From contig JAJKFL010000006.1 in the NCBI GenBank assembly GCA_021186555.1, positions 36,329,478 through 36,393,477 on the forward strand: 64,000 bases of DNA. The letters run 5' to 3'. The translations under genes were made by a program, and so were the position numbers. The stretch is from Reticulitermes speratus. Its lineage: Eukaryota; Arthropoda; Insecta; Blattodea; Rhinotermitidae. The notes under the pieces were generated by a model that had not been told where the DNA came from, did no database searches, and worked only from the letters and a program-made list of their open reading frames with translations. This document shows, piece after piece, positions 1-13,190 of this stretch; within the stretch, counting starts at the first letter, position 1, and each line of letters starts with the position of its first letter.

Positions 1-75
1 TGCCTCAGAGGAACAGTTCCGTCACATGCAGAAACAACTGAATAGCTGCATACTTCATCACCAGGAGATAAAACG
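1..75 (+). CDS. OR gene 1 exon 3 (partial)
   Basis: The reading frame starts at base 2 and ends in NSCILHHQEIKR, matching the ends of exon 3 in the other two genes. The donor at 76 is GTGCGC, weaker than the GTATGT and GTACCT of the paralogs. The junction splits an Arg codon (phase 2). The start of the exon is outside the window. Confidence 0.85.
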
Positions 76-3000
76 GTGCGCTTCCGAGTAAAATTGCTGA
101 TACAAAATCAATGTTGGTCTTTCAATGATGGGACATGTGTATTTTTCTACATCATAAACTTTCGCTGTTTCAGGTACATGGAGGTGCTAGAGGAGACAAT
201 GAACCTTCCATTGTGTGGACTGCTGCTACTATTCTTATCAATAATGTGTTTCGACGCCTTCTCCGCAGTCACGGTAATGTTCTCGCTTACCAACATCAAG
301 CTACCATTATCCTACAAATGGCCAGTTCTTCCCGAACGTTAGTAACACATTCCCAACTGAAGCGGCGATATCCCCCCCCCCCAAAAAAAACCCGAATCTT
401 CAAACATTAAACTACATTTTCAATGAACAGCGGTAACGGCCTCTATAATGATCAATTACTCGACAACAGCCCCCGAGAGTTGATTTTTCAACTTTCTTGC
501 CTGTTACAACAGTTATCAGTACTTTATACAAATCCATTTAGAGGCGTACCATTAAAAGCGGATGCAAGTTACTTTCTTGGATGCTGATAACGCGTTTTTA
601 AAGAGTTTCTATTAGTATTACCCATTCAATTAAGACACTTAAGACATCTGAAAATCCGAAACGTAATGAAATCCTTTATTTTCTAACACTGGTGGAATCT
701 GTCTTTGAAAAATCAATAAATGCACGTTGAAATGTTATATTTAATTAAGTTCCAAATACTATTCAATCTCGTAGATATAATGTTCTTAATTTCGTCTTCA
801 TTCGTTCTCTTCCAACGGTCTCTGTGTTTCACTTGGACTGTGCACTTTGCTGTTTGCGTGTGTCTTAAGTAAAATTTTAAACTTTCTTGCCATGCTTACC
901 AGGTTTCCTTGGTTACGGCAGACCTTAGTTTTTGTGTGACATAAATCGGCTGCTATGATACAGAGCGATCTTGTTTTGTGTGGTGTGTAAAATTTTGGAA
1001 AACACTTTAAAGATACATTTTCAGTGATCTCATTGACGAACATCTGTTCAGAAGTGATGATACATCGCCGGTTAAGCTCAGTGAATCTAAATATCAAAAT
1101 TCTAGTGAATTGGATTGTAGTTAGTGTTTGAAAATCATAAATTTTTCGAACGTCAAATGAGAGAACATTTAGAAAAGCAATTGAAATAGAAGACTTATTG
1201 AAAAAAATTATGTTAAATATACGGCTGGCTTTCGAATGTATGTAATTTCTTTGCTGGACGAGGAGCTACAGACTTCTCGGACAGGATTCTCCTCAAGGAG
1301 ATAGATAAAAAGTTTCCATATTACATATCGCCCATTGCTAGTCCCTTTTTATAAATTTAAAAAAGTCAGTCTAATTGTCACTTTATTCCAAATATTGCTA
1401 ATTGATGAAAAATTTAATTCCTGTGTTTCTGAATTTCTTTTCACATCAGAATGGGAGTCATATGTACGTGGCGCCTGCATGGGGAGAGAATGATTGAAAA
1501 ATTAACGTTTAAAATCACGACACACATTTTAAAGTAAACGTTCTGTCATATTATTGAAATTTACTGTAACTTATAGATTTTTAAACTTTACACTTTGACC
1601 TACTTCTTAAGGGCTGATGAAATTTAACTTCGTTTTTCATCATACTTACATAACATTGCATCGATTATTTTCGTTTATGAACTTTACATGTTTCCTTCCT
1701 TCATTTTCAGAATTCGTTTACAATGCTTCCTTCAGAAAAGAAATACTTCGAAGTATAGACGATGAGGGATTTCCCTGAACTTGTTTATATGTCGCTAGAG
1801 TTATTAAATTTAAGAAAACTTTGTCCTCAAACCGTTATTGAACGAATACCTGAATAATATTTGTTTTACTAACTTTCCAATTTTCTAGCGTCAAAAATGA
1901 GGAATTTGGGCTGTGTTTAGAACAAAATAATAATTTAACTACAGTGATGACTTCATTACTCATCACTTGTAAAGTGAACCTGATTAAAGACAGGGTGAAT
2001 TAGGGCATCAATATGGTGTTAACACCACCACACACCAATCCCTCTTCTACGCCCTTGGGTACGACCATACCAACCTCGAGCGGGAAGAGTTCTGTCTTAA
2101 AATGCATTAGAATAGAAAACTACCAAGATCTGGAATACTATTTGTTAAGCAGTTAAAGCATATAAAGGCCTATTCCTTTAAAAGAGAGTATTAAAATAGC
2201 AAACGTTACAAACATAAAACCTGCACACACCTAGTAAAACGTGAAACATGGCGAGAAATAAAAACCATTATGTCATGTACACATGCATGAATCAGGTGCA
2301 GGCCGTCTAATTTCTGATTCAACATATATGCACACAATACAGTGCAATAATGTTGCCAGTATCCACTTTTTCTTCGTGTGTTCGGCATCCCGTGTTGTCT
2401 ATTGTTTACAATTAATGGGGCTGTTTTTCTGATAATCCAACACACGTACTAGAAATTATGCCGAGCGTGTCTTCAGTACGTTTATGTTGTTAAATGTTTA
2501 GTGCGTTTTCGACGAGTTTTCAGTGTTTCTTAGCTAATAAGAAATTTACTTGCCAGTATTAGGCAAGTAATCAAGAAACGTCAACAACCCGCTAATAACA
2601 TAGCGCTAAGTCAAGCATGTCTTGCAATTTTGCCTTCCGTGTGGCTTCTATTCATTACACAAACAGCGCATTCATCAAATTATACCCTTTAGCACATCTG
2701 TCATACACATAATACAATCGTTTCCGATTTCATGAATTCGTTAGTAGTGTTATTTTGGCCAGTCAAACCTCATCAGATATAGTGCAAACTGAAACTTACC
2801 GAATATTTGGATGATACTTCCTGACTGAGAGTAAAAATTAGGCAGAGTGAATTATATTCAACATATTTGAAGGAGAAAACAAGAAGGAAGAGGAGTGCGT
2901 ATGCAACCACAAGTCCTTCACTGTCGTACATAAACTACCTGCGCACTAGCGAAGGCAACAGTCTATGAAAATCACAACATAACAACAAAAACAAAAACAT

Positions 3001-6000
3001 GCACATAAACTACAAAACACGAACACAGAGAAGAACAAATACAAACATTAAAGGAACTACATAATATAAGACATAAACAAACTTCTACACACATCAGCTC
3101 AAAAGCAAAAAAGGGTAAAGGAAGTCACTTATAGTAATTTAGTTGGTAATATTAACTCTTATGTCATACGGACTAAGAATAGAATAAATATAAATAAAAT
3201 ATGAAAAAACAACAGAATAGCAGAAGACAAAACACGCATCCGACTAAGCATATATACGCGTATAATAAATATTTTTAAATATTAAATACATCAATATTAA
3301 TAACACATTAATAATAATGGCCGGGAATTCCTGTAAAATGTTACACAATGACACTGGTAATGGGTTCATAAGTTTCGAATCCCGCTTGTCGTAGCTGTAT
3401 GATGAATGTCATAAAGGATTTAACTCGTGAATGAATACTTTATGTAAACTGGGCTCATAACTATCCTCAGCACACAACAAACGGAATTGCTAGTACGTTG
3501 GTTCGTCAGTACAAAATCATAAAGTGTTAAAAATGAGCAACTCTCGATATCAAAATTTCGACAAAAAGGGGGATACTAGCAAAGTTTTTTTCAAAATATA
3601 TTGTGAATATGTGTGTTGACTCAGAACGTTAGAGGGTCGTAAGCACATACATTGAACAGGTGCACGATATACTGATTTTTTTATATATTCCACCTTTTAC
3701 TACGTGTGCATGAGTTATATATTTCAGACATGCATTATTATCATATTGTGCTTGAAAGCGATATACGTATGTCTTAACTTCTCAACAAATCGTATTAACC
3801 ACATGCTTATTTGTTTACTTTAATGCATTGCTAACACAGAACTTTTCACCTACGCCTGTTGATGGTAAAAATATACCGAAATGCGTAGTTAGAGACACAT
3901 TTATAAAGATACGCCTATATGGTTTAAGAAACATTTGTTTGCGACTGAAATACACAGTAGCAAATAAATGCATAGAACAAGGCTTATCAGCATCCTACCT
4001 GTAGTAGTGTAATACACAGATAAGTGCATTATCCGAAATTCATACCTTTAGTAAGTTTCTTAAGTATTCTGGAATACAATCTGCGTATAAACTTTAATGC
4101 TCCCATTTAGGGTAATCACACCCATTAAATTTTAACTCATGCAATTGTTTTATAAGACAACATCAAATTAGTTAATTTGCTAGATAAAGAGAGTCAGTTC
4201 AACGAATCGGTGTGTTGAATTGTGGACTAGAAGCTTCATGCACAGATCTCAGCATTCCAAATCAGAACGTTCAATAATCCAACTGTACCCACTTCAGTTT
4301 TTTCAAAATTCATGAAATTCATTGTACAAAGTGTTCTACACAATATAAACAAAGTCTGATGTTGAAGACAAATATGTCCCTCCGTCCGTCACTCTGTGTA
4401 CTAATATCAGCGTAAATAACTGGGTACAGTAAACTGCTACTGGATATGGCACATATCCTCTTAAAGCCGTCGACAAATCCCGACTTTCAGCCACTCTGAC
4501 CAATAATGATGTCCAGAATTTGATTTGTTCTGTATACCATAAAACGCTGATAGAGGTTTGGTAAAATTTGATATCAGAAATTCAAGCAAAATTATTGGTA
4601 ATGTCAATTTTTACCTACACTGACACGTCAAAAGCAACTGCCTTGCATCAGGCAATAAACAAGCTATACGTATCCATATATCCCATGTAATGTTTCATAG
4701 ATTTTGCTGAACATCCTAAGGGACCCTTCAACTAACACGTGTTGATAATTTCCATTTCTGATTCATATTTTTCCATAAAAACATATAGACTTTTACATCC
4801 GGAATGCAAGGACCCTGTTAGACTTCAGAACAGCGTAGCTGGGAATTCTGTATGCTACATTAAGCAGTACATTCTCCCCCAGTCCAGTTACAAAGAAATT
4901 ACAAGAATCCTGAGAAAAGAGGTTTGTAACATTCTCTTAAAGAAAATAATTTTCCTAACTTTTATGTCATAAATACAACTACAGAAAGTAATACATGAAG
5001 CTGGTGCCAGGAAAAATAAAAACTTCGCGAAGATGATAACGTTCGTTGCTAAATTACGTTTCATGAAATCTTTGAATACTAAAATTATCCTGAGTAAATA
5101 TTCAGTTCTCAATCCGTCTCGGTTACAAAAACCATTCAGGTAATGCTTTACACTCATCCTACGCTTATCACTGGTTCGGACTTCGCGGTTTCTCAAATTC
5201 GCTGAATACATCACTCGAAACCTTCAATGGATAGGAGCATATAAACTGTTCGACAACTCGAACTGATCTTCGAGCCATACCGCATGTTGTGCAAGGACTT
5301 GAAGGAGAAACAAGAAGCAACATATATGACAACGTGTCTGCAAAAAACAGAAGACATTAAAAAACTAAAACATTGTTTTTTGGAGGGACGGTTGATTACT
5401 CGCAGATTTTCACGTTTCGCGGATGTCTTGGAACCTAACCCCCGCGAAAAGCGAGGAACGAGTGTATACGGAAAAAATGGCAGCTTGTCCTGAGATACAT
5501 ACAAGACACAAAGATGAATTCTGTGGGTAGAACACAGAATGCCTTAATGTTAAACCCCGTTTATTTTTAGTAATCACTGGAAATAAAAGGGTTAATCTTA
5601 CGACATGGAGCATAACATCAAACCGAGAAACACCTAAGTCCTCTACATAAAATTCTGTTACATGGATTTTATTATCATGTAGTAAATTTAGAATGGGCTC
5701 CATCCCTGAAAAACGAACAAAGAATATGACCTTGGCTTCAAAAGTTTATAAAAACGTCTCATTGTCTCTAGAAGGAATGGAGAAAGTATTACGGCTGTTT
5801 TTGTGATCACCAACCTACTGCCCTTCAGGACAGAAATACGCAGTAAGCTTCTCGTGTCCTCCCTCCCTTCCAGTGAAGAGTAATCACAATGGTCGCACCC
5901 AACAGAAACTATGAACTTTTAAAATATCAATGTCTTTTTTTAATTTCTTACTTGGCTACTCTATATTTAGTTACAATTTAAAAATAGTTTAGCGCAGAAA

Positions 6001-9000
6001 GTCAAAATGTTTTCATTTAAAATGTTCCTTTTCCCTCCCATTTTGCAGCCAGCCCTTTGGACTCTACCGCCTGAAGCAGCCATAACCCTAGTCCTAAGCC
6101 CACCCCCTCCAGCTACGGCACTACTTCATTCTTCACCACTTGGATATGCCGAACTCCATCCTACGTCCTTTTGTTCTGACTCACGCGAGGTCTCTTCATT
6201 CCGGATTACTCGCAATCCTTTCGTCCGTCACATAAAACTGCCAGCAGTACGCCCTCTCAGGGACGGCGACTTCTGCGCTTAATAAACTCAATAGTTTCCA
6301 CAACTTTTTCCTGTTACACTTTCGCGTTAATTATAAACACGCACCAGCCATCTCGGCTTCATACCACATTTCTTTCATATCTTTCCATTTTCCGTACACC
6401 ACTACAATTCAAATCACTTCTTTCCACATTTCTGTGTGATCTGTTTATGATTCACTAAAATCCGCACTATTTCCACTGGCCGGCTAATCCAGTCGCCAAT
6501 TCTGTATCCTTCAAGGCACACATTTCACCGAGCAGCTGATATTGCTATACCTGAAGCAAACACTTCTGACTCTTCATTAATCATATACAAATCCACGCAG
6601 TGCGGCAACGCTGTTGAATCGTTCATTCGCATAATATTTTTATTAAACTTCTAAATTAACAAAAGATATGTCACCTAATTCTAACGTAAACTCCTGATAA
6701 ATAAGTAAAAATTGTTCAGTGGAATCAAATGAGGCAGAAGATTATCACTCAGTTGTCTAACCATCTCTATCAATAACAAAATAATTGTCAGAACACGTAT
6801 ATTTCTCTCTGCAGAGCTGGGGAGATCACGCCGACATAGCGCAGGCCCTCATGGTGTACATCGTAATGGCAGGCTCAGTGTATATATACTGCTGGCTTGG
6901 AAATGAACTCTCAGAACAGGTAAGAATAACTAGGAATCTCAAATGCAGGTTTAAATTCAACACTGTCTCGGTTGTAATCGAAGTAATTTAGATTCGCTAT
7001 TTAATCTAAATAAATATGTAAGAAATCTGACACAGTTTTCTTAAAAGAACATAAATCCAACATTCATTACAGAATCCTCTGAGGTACTTCTCAAGTACCA
7101 ATGTTATTGTCATATCCTTGCATCTATTTTCACGTGCTTAAAATTGAGTTCACCTAATATTCTGAATAAAGAATGCATTTTTTAAAGTTGAATCATGAAA
7201 CGCCACACAATAATGCATCCGTCCAATTGTGAGTTGGCTTCTCATTCGATAAATCCTTAAAATATTAATTTGTATTACTTACTATTAATTACAGAAACTC
7301 GCTTACAAAGGCATTCATTTTTAACCGAGAATTACGTTCCGTCTTGCTATGAAAACTGGTTCTAATTATAATTCGTAATATACGATAACCTCTTAAATAA
7401 CTTTTCATGATGACAGATTTCAGTGATATTCAAATTATTCCAGGCTGAAAGTATAAAATTTGCTGCCTGGGAAATAGACTGGGTAGGAGCTCCTGTCCCA
7501 TTTCAGCACTGTCTGGTCTTCATCATCGCGGCAGCCAACAAGGAGTTCAGACTGACAGCTGGGAAATTTGTACCTGTGTGCAACTCTACAATGATCAATG
7601 TAAGGATACTAATCGTTCTGTGAATAATGACACACGTCACAAAGACACAAAAAGTATAATTAGTGCAAAATTTCACCGCGGCGTAAATGAGATATTCGCT
7701 CTTCTGGGATGTTACGAAGCGTAAATTTCCAGCTAAGTACAGACATTTCAGGACAACCTATCTGTCCCATCTTCAAGGATCAAGCAGTCGAAGAAGAATG
7801 TCGGGAACACTGACTAACGAAGTGTTCCAGGCATTCTTCTTGTACTCCTTGACTCTTGAAGACGTGAAGGATAGTTTGTCCCGAAACGTCTGTAAATAAC
7901 TACCAGTCTAAGCCGCGTAACATCCCAGAACAGGGAAGATCTCAGAATATTCAGCGAAAAATTCGGATGTTTTAAAAGCATAATTTAATTATTCAGCTCT
8001 TAACCTTGCTACCTATTCCATAAATGAGAGACATGTTTATGCCCTTGGGTCAAATTAAGTACACGATTCTCCCGTTTTTTGACAATATCACATTACGTTA
8101 ACAGCCTTAAAAATTGTACTTCCTAAGACTTCCTAAAAATCTCTATACTTATGGTTCAGTGGTTAATGCACGTATATAATGGATATCGTAGTACTTGTCT
8201 GGAGAATATTTCGCATATGGCAGGTATCAAGTACAAATTTTCAAAAATTTCACTGGTTATGTACTAAAAATAACTGGCAAAAGACATACATTCATTAGCA
8301 AAAGATATCCGTGTATTTTCAGGTTATTTAAATTGAATACTATCCTCTCAGTGTTCAAAGAGAATTGATCTGGATTTCCTTCCATTAATAAGTATAACAT
8401 AATATTACATAGCTATGGATATCAGTAACTCGATTGGTGATATCATAGTACGATGAAAGAGTAAAGAATGGAGAAGTAATGGTTGAAGACAGGCGTCCAA
8501 ATTGGCACTGAGAAATAAATACATGGACCAACTTCGTTTTTGAATTCAGTACATTCATTCATTTATGTGGATAACAACACAAATTCTATGGTCCAAATTT
8601 TAATTCCAACAAAACTAATGTAAAAAGGAAACTGAATTAACACTTAAGAACGTTAATCGAATAACACACAAACTTCTTACATGGATGTTCATCCATGATA
8701 CCCTCAAATTCTGTCATAAGTTTCTTCTCGGAGAATTGCTCTCCAAGCACGAATGTCTAAATACACCACTTTCAGATGATATCACATTTTCACACAAATT
8801 CGAATGTACGGAAAAGTAAAATAATCCAGTATTTATTACAGTATGGTCTGAGATTGCGCAGTACGTGTTAATTCAGCATAACCACACATAAATTACTGTG
8901 CCATCACAAATCAATTTTTTTGGTTTAAAAATGTTTAATGATATAATATGTTGTATGGTGATGACAGTTCAGAAATCACAGGTAAAGAAGAGCAGGATGC

Positions 9001-9596
9001 TGAAAAATGTACAACACTAAATTATGTAAACTCTTGTATTTAAAGACATATAAATAAAATCTATAAGCATCAAATGGATTAAAATTTAGGCAACGGTTTT
9101 TATCGTACATAAGAAATACACACACATTTTTAATCCGAAAACCTCAAGAAAAAACCCTACTTAAAAGATGCAGCATAAGATGATAATAAGACGGGTATTA
9201 GAGTAGCTATTATGTGAGAGTATGAATTGGATTCCACTGGTTTAGTACTACTTCCAAATTATAACACAGCTATGAATGTGTAGCGTCCATAGACATAAGG
9301 AATTTGTTTAACATAGTGGAATCAAATGCTTAAGGAAGATTTTTTATCAAAGAATTCAATTCAATTTTCTTAATTAACAAATTATCAATTTAAAAAAATG
9401 CGTTTTTCCTTGTATAATATTCACAAACATTGTTCAGAGTATGAAGAAAGCCGACACCTTCTGTTAGCGGGTTTGGACTTTCAGTTTCTAATAAAATACG
9501 TTTTATTCCTGTCCACAGATGATGAACCAGTCAGTATCATTCTTCATGTTCCTTCTTCATATGAAGGATAAGAATACGACCAACAAGGAAATATAA
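1..9596 (+). CDS. Odorant receptor gene 1, 3' part (exons 3-7)
   Basis: This is the 3' part of an insect odorant receptor of the 7tm_6 family, a ligand-gated ion channel subunit expected in the membrane of olfactory neurons with Orco. Visible exons are 1-75 (end of exon 3), 174-273, 6815-6919, 7444-7599 and 9519-9596. All junctions are GT/AG and phases match the two downstream paralogs. The exons encode TM5 to TM7. Exon 5 has the family-typical [13 protein letters not shown], exon 6 has LTAGKFVPV, and exon 7 starts [18 protein letters not shown] and stops at 9594-9596. The N-terminal exons lie left of the window. Every visible exon is open, so the gene looks functional. It is the most diverged of the three copies. 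Family identity is firm; the ligand is unknown. Confidence 0.88.
174..273 (+). CDS. OR gene 1 exon 4 (TM5)
   Basis: A 100 bp exon that completes the split Arg codon and encodes YMEVLEETMNLPLCG followed by a leucine-rich TM5 and FDAFSAVT. The acceptor is TTTCAG and the donor GTAATG. The preceding intron (76-173) is exactly 98 bp, as in the two paralogs. Confidence 0.88.
274..6814 (+). other. OR gene 1 intron 4
   Basis: A 6.5 kb intron with no supported gene. It is AT-rich. Around 6170-6240 a block (TCTTCATTCCGGATT and neighbours) recurs in intron 4 of genes 2 (about 32600) and 3 (about 59085), so it predates the duplications. Around 5280-5500 there is an unassigned GC-richer stretch, probably an old repeat. 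Around 1970-2080 is another short repeat-like stretch. I see nothing else I can name. Confidence 0.6.
6815..6919 (+). CDS. OR gene 1 exon 5 (TM6)
   Basis: A 105 bp, phase 0 exon. It encodes SWGDHADIAQALMVYIVMAG, then [15 protein letters not shown]. The acceptor is CTGCAG and the donor GTAAGA. Unlike genes 2 and 3, no AAT microsatellite follows the donor. Confidence 0.88.
6920..7443 (+). other. OR gene 1 intron 5
   Basis: A 524 bp intron, far shorter than the 6.3 and 3.2 kb equivalents in genes 2 and 3. It is AT-rich, with no recognisable repeat or gene. Confidence 0.6.
7444..7599 (+). CDS. OR gene 1 exon 6
   Basis: A 156 bp, phase 0 exon starting AESIKFAAWEIDWVGAPV and containing FQHCLVFI and [16 protein letters not shown]. 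The W/DWVGAP and LTAGKF signatures match the conserved segment before TM7 of 7tm_6 receptors. The donor is GTAAGG. Confidence 0.88.
7741..7780 (-). ncRNA. Hammerhead-like motif, decayed (left arm)
   Basis: On the minus strand: TTGAAGA, T, GGGAC, a 9 nt loop, GTCC, T, then GAAAT and GTCT. Stem II pairs, but the first core base (C to T) and the base after GAAA differ from the hammerhead consensus. Probably inactive. Confidence 0.4.
7853..7893 (+). ncRNA. Hammerhead-like motif, decayed (right arm)
   Basis: A CTCTTGAAGA box is followed by a damaged stem II ending GTCCC, then GAAAC, the loop GTCT and GTA. The GAAAC-loop-GTA half is intact; the stem II 5' side is mutated. Confidence 0.4.
9519..9596 (+). 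CDS. OR gene 1 exon 7 and stop
   Basis: A 78 bp terminal exon after the acceptor CCACAG. It encodes [18 protein letters not shown] and a short tail NTTNKEI, then TAA. This is the end of TM7 and the C-terminus. The equivalent in gene 2 has a slightly different, longer tail. Confidence 0.88.
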   Translation: MMNQSVSFFMFLLHMKDKNTTNKEI

Positions 9597-9984
9597 CACA
9601 TCCGAAGCATTAGTATAATAATATACAGCGGCAGCAATGCCCTATCGTGTCTCCGCTCAATAAGAGGAAAATACAAGTTACACATTTGCTGCACCGCTAC
9701 TAAAAATTTTGTAACACAAAACGTGATTGCAATTCGAAGTATATTAACCTGGTTTCTTGCCAAAAACTTGTGTCAGAAAAGTAATTGTGAAAGAGAGAAG
9801 TTATGTAATTGCTTGAATGAGAAAGGAAAATAAATCCGCTCTTAATATTCACCACATTCCAAACACACACACACACGCCCATGTGCACAACGTAAGATTT
9901 GTAAACTTATTCGCAACACTCGGACCAGCAACATGCACAGTATTGTTTCTTAGATATTTATATTATAATAGCACATAAAATATT

Positions 9985-10022
9985 CTTACATATTTCGATC
10001 CCCAAGGTTTCATAATCAGGGA
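9985..10022 (-). ncRNA. Hammerhead-like motif, decayed (left arm)
   Basis: On the minus strand: CTGATTA, TGAAA, then a CCTTGGGG hairpin remnant, ATC and GAAATATGTA. Core position 8 and the base after GAAA are mutated. Confidence 0.4.
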
Positions 10023-10367
10023 CCCAACCAAAGCAATACTGCTGAAAACCAAATCAGCAACTTTTACACACAGGAAACAAAATGCAAAAGAGCAAAACAT
10101 TTAAAAATTAGGCAATTCCTTGTTGTATAATTGTACAATTGTACTGGATGCTGGTATACAGCATCTCGGAAGCAGGCAATGTACTTAACGAAGGACAGCA
10201 CAGTACGTTAAGTACGTAGGCTACCTCCGAGATATGGTATACCAAGATCCGGTACACTTGCACATATCTACCAGGAATTGCCTACGTTTTAAATATTTTA
10301 ATCTTTCACATCATGTCTACTGTGTGCAAAGTTTGCTACTTAGGTTTTGTGCAGTACTGTTTTTGTT

Positions 10368-10409
10368 GGTTCCCTGATGATCCGTTGGGGATCGAAACAT
10401 GTACGAATA
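10368..10409 (+). ncRNA. Hammerhead-like motif (right arm)
   Basis: Intact CTGATGA at 10374-10380 and GAAAC at 10394-10398, followed by ATGTA. The hairpin GATCC/GGATC overlaps the core, so stem II is probably shortened. Flanks GGTTCC and CGAATA pair over three positions. Core boxes are canonical; stems are partly damaged. Confidence 0.5.
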
Positions 10410-11312
10410 TTTTATGTGATATTATAATATAATTATCTAAGAAAAATATTGTGCATTTTGTTGTTCTGAGTGTTGGGATTATTTCTCGACAATGCACGGA
10501 ATGAAGAATATAAAGTTTATTGTTAAACTTCTTTTTTAAATTGTGCTTTCCAAACACAGGAAATGTAGGCCTAATTCTAAATTCAAGTGTTGAAATTTCA
10601 GGAAATAAATGTTTTACATGAAGGTCTAAGTTAAACATTAAATTTAATTAACCCAAATAAAAATTAAAGCAAGAATGTATACTCTTATTAACGAAAAATA
10701 TACTTTGGAAATCTCAAGTCTCATGTTTCAATGCTCTGTTTCACGAGGCCCGACTGTCTGGTAGGTGACTAACAACATCTTCAAGGAAACTGACGCCTCC
10801 GTCCTCCGAGAGTAGTGAAAACAAACTAAAAATATATGTTCTGTTACGTAAATAAATTATATTGATATTTATATCTTCTGGGGTATAAAAACGTGTAGTC
10901 TGGTAGGCCAAGGTGGACACCAATAGCTTGATAAAACGTAATACCTACAAATTCTGAGTACCCTGATGATGGACGCAGTATGGTACTTTTGAGAGTTTGG
11001 TATAGGCTTATATCTATCAGACTACAGGCCATCCTTAGGTACCAGACAACATTAGCAATTCAATGAATATACTCGAGCCTCTGAATGAAGCCCCAAGGAT
11101 TGTGGCGATGACGGAGCCCAAGGAGTTCCCTCTTCTGCAGTCTGCTCCTTTCTGTGCAATACCTCCTCTGACCTGTACGTATCAGCCGAAAACACGTGTA
11201 AATAACTCAACTTGTACATGGTTATCACCATAGACAATCGCGTAAAAAGTATGGCTACACAATTCTAGTGAAAGATACGGAGGAATACGGAAGGAACAAA
11301 TTCACGAGATGT

Positions 11313-11380
11313 TGTGGAAGGGGTCGATCCATGTGACTTCTTTCCGTAGCCTCGGTAATGTTCCTTCATGCACTAAGCCT
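11313..11380. other. Strongly conserved non-coding block 3' of OR gene 1
   Basis: About 70 bp matching 43370-43438, downstream of gene 2, with only about three differences, while surrounding DNA is clearly more diverged. The differences would change amino acids in the open minus-strand frame, so coding is unlikely. It may be a regulatory or 3' processing element, or an old repeat. Confidence 0.5.
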
Positions 11381-12789
11381 TCAGAGTCAAAATATGATAC
11401 AATGACGTTGAGGTATTTCACATGGGATTAGGTCCCCTTACGTCGAATCTGAAGCACTGTAAAGAACATAATATTTCCTGCTTTTGGTTCAAATTCGGGT
11501 TATAATATTCAGGCAGTGAAAGTAATCAGTAACATACCTCACAAACAAATCCCATATTATATGTTAGCTGCAGACATTCATAAACTGTCCGGAAATTCCT
11601 GGGCTTAAATCTCAGCTGAATACAAATTTTTCTCGCGGCACTGTTAGGTTTACAAGGGAAATAACGCGACATTGCTTTTATGTAGATATCAAGTCTCAAT
11701 CGAAATTATTTCCTTCAAGATACTGGCCCCCCCTCCATTCCACATTATATCTCGTACGGTAACAATTGGTCACATAAATTAAATACACTCCCTACTAAAA
11801 TGTCAATTTAATTGTAATTACTCATGTAAAATACTCTACTAAATACCACCAAACTTCAGTCAACAAACTGAATATAAAACGTAAGGATACTCGTACATTT
11901 ATAAACTTCTGTGTGCCACCATTCTAACGCACACTGCACTGCCCACACCGATCCTAATAATTTAACTATCTGTGCCACAGTTTTCTCGTCACATTGGTAT
12001 AAGTACTTATTTAGGCATGTAAATCTAAATACAAAAATAAATATAAATATGCAACAAAAATTATTCTTTGTTTCACAAATCAAGTCGAAATCCGTCCAAA
12101 CAAGACTTGATTTCTGTTAGAAACAACACAATAGGATGACATAATTTAAAATAGCCTTTTTATATAACTCTATGTGCAGATATGTGCGTCAGACTCTGTT
12201 CGCTTCGACATTTCCATTCTACTCAAAGACACAAATTATCGTTGTAAGAACACTACAATAAGCAATTAGTGTTTAAAGCTCTTAGGTTTCGGAGAATCAA
12301 AAAATAATCCGCATTTTATTGAAACAACGTTTCCCTCGCCATGTTGTGAGACCGCCTCTTGTTCCTGTTCTGAACCACATGAATACAGTGCTAGCAATCC
12401 CATCCTGTTCCTTCAGGACGCATTAAATACTCGTGTTACTCAACGGTATTAGCCTAGGTTTTTCAAGAGGCTTCGTATCTTTGGGTTTCACCACAAAAAA
12501 CCTTACATGCTTGCATTTTCCCCTTCACTTGCTGCATTCCACGCCCATCTCGCCGTTCTTAACTTGATAAATATAATAATATTTACAGAGAAACCCACAT
12601 CATGAAACCGCTCGTTATATACGTTTTGTCACCCCTCGCTACTGCCTCAATCTCAGACATGAATGTGTAACTCAGCATCCCTTTCTCGAATATCCTCTGT
12701 GTTTTACTACCTTAATTGAGACACTAAGTTTAACAGCCATATGCAAGTAACAAACTAAGTAACTACATGAAGCAGAATCGTTTTTGAGA

Positions 12790-13190
12790 AAATAAAAGGC
12801 CCTCAACCATTCAATAAATTCCTTGCGTTTTATGGAACCTTGAGGTCCAATACCATATTCACAGGAGACCGCCACTTTCTTCTACCCAAAGCGAGATCAA
12901 TCCAGTTCACAACTCTCTTTTACGCCTGGGTCTTCCAAGTGATCTCTTTCCCTCAGGTTTACCCACTAAACCTCTGCATGCTCCTCTCTTCTCACCCATA
13001 CGTTCCACATGCTTCGCCCATCTCCTTCTTCCTGATTTCATCATCCGAATAATATTTGGTGAAAAGTACAATCATGAAGCTCACCATTATGCAGTTTTCT
13101 CCACTCCCCTCTTACGTCGTCCCTCTTAAACCCAAATATCTTCCTCAGCAACGTGTTCAAAAACATCCTCGGCCAAGATTCATACCCACA
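12790..13190 (-). mobile_element. LINE relic, RT C-terminal tail
   Basis: Read on the minus strand this aligns with the LINE tail at 37320-37770: the same order of segments around KRD, the region before the GHVARMG-like motif (here decayed), and the final V.NLxVP before the stop. It has frameshifts and is inactive. Confidence 0.65.

Larger units (their letters stand above)
7695..7935. repeat. Foldback element with hammerhead-like arms
   Basis: TTCTGGGATGTTACG at 7702-7716 is repeated inverted at 7916-7930, and the arms continue inward. Each arm holds a motif of the CTGANGA-T-stem-GAAAC type: minus strand about 7741-7780, plus strand about 7853-7893. A single-arm relative lies at about 56820-56915. 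No autonomous coding capacity is seen. Confidence 0.65.
7600..9518 (+). other. OR gene 1 intron 6
   Basis: A 1.9 kb AT-rich intron. It holds the foldback element at about 7695-7935 with two decayed hammerhead-like motifs. The rest shows no gene or named repeat. Confidence 0.6.
9890..10520. repeat. Large foldback element with hammerhead-like arms
   Basis: Inverted arms of roughly 120-150 bp (about 9900-10041 and 10357-10490) surround a centre that has its own inverted repeat (AGGCAATTCC near 10110 against GGAATTGCCT near 10272). Each arm holds a hammerhead-like motif. The right end carries ATGCACGGAATGAAGAATAT, a terminal box also seen at about 24419 and 42055. I could not define a target duplication. 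Confidence 0.65.

Noticed and set aside
5284..5493. Short open frame in gene 1 intron 4
   Set aside because: Isolated, no splice logic, not conserved in paralog introns; the region looks like an old repeat.
6007..6282. 91-codon Pro/Leu-rich open frame in gene 1 intron 4
   Set aside because: Overlaps a repeat block shared by all three intron 4 sequences, where the frame is not kept.
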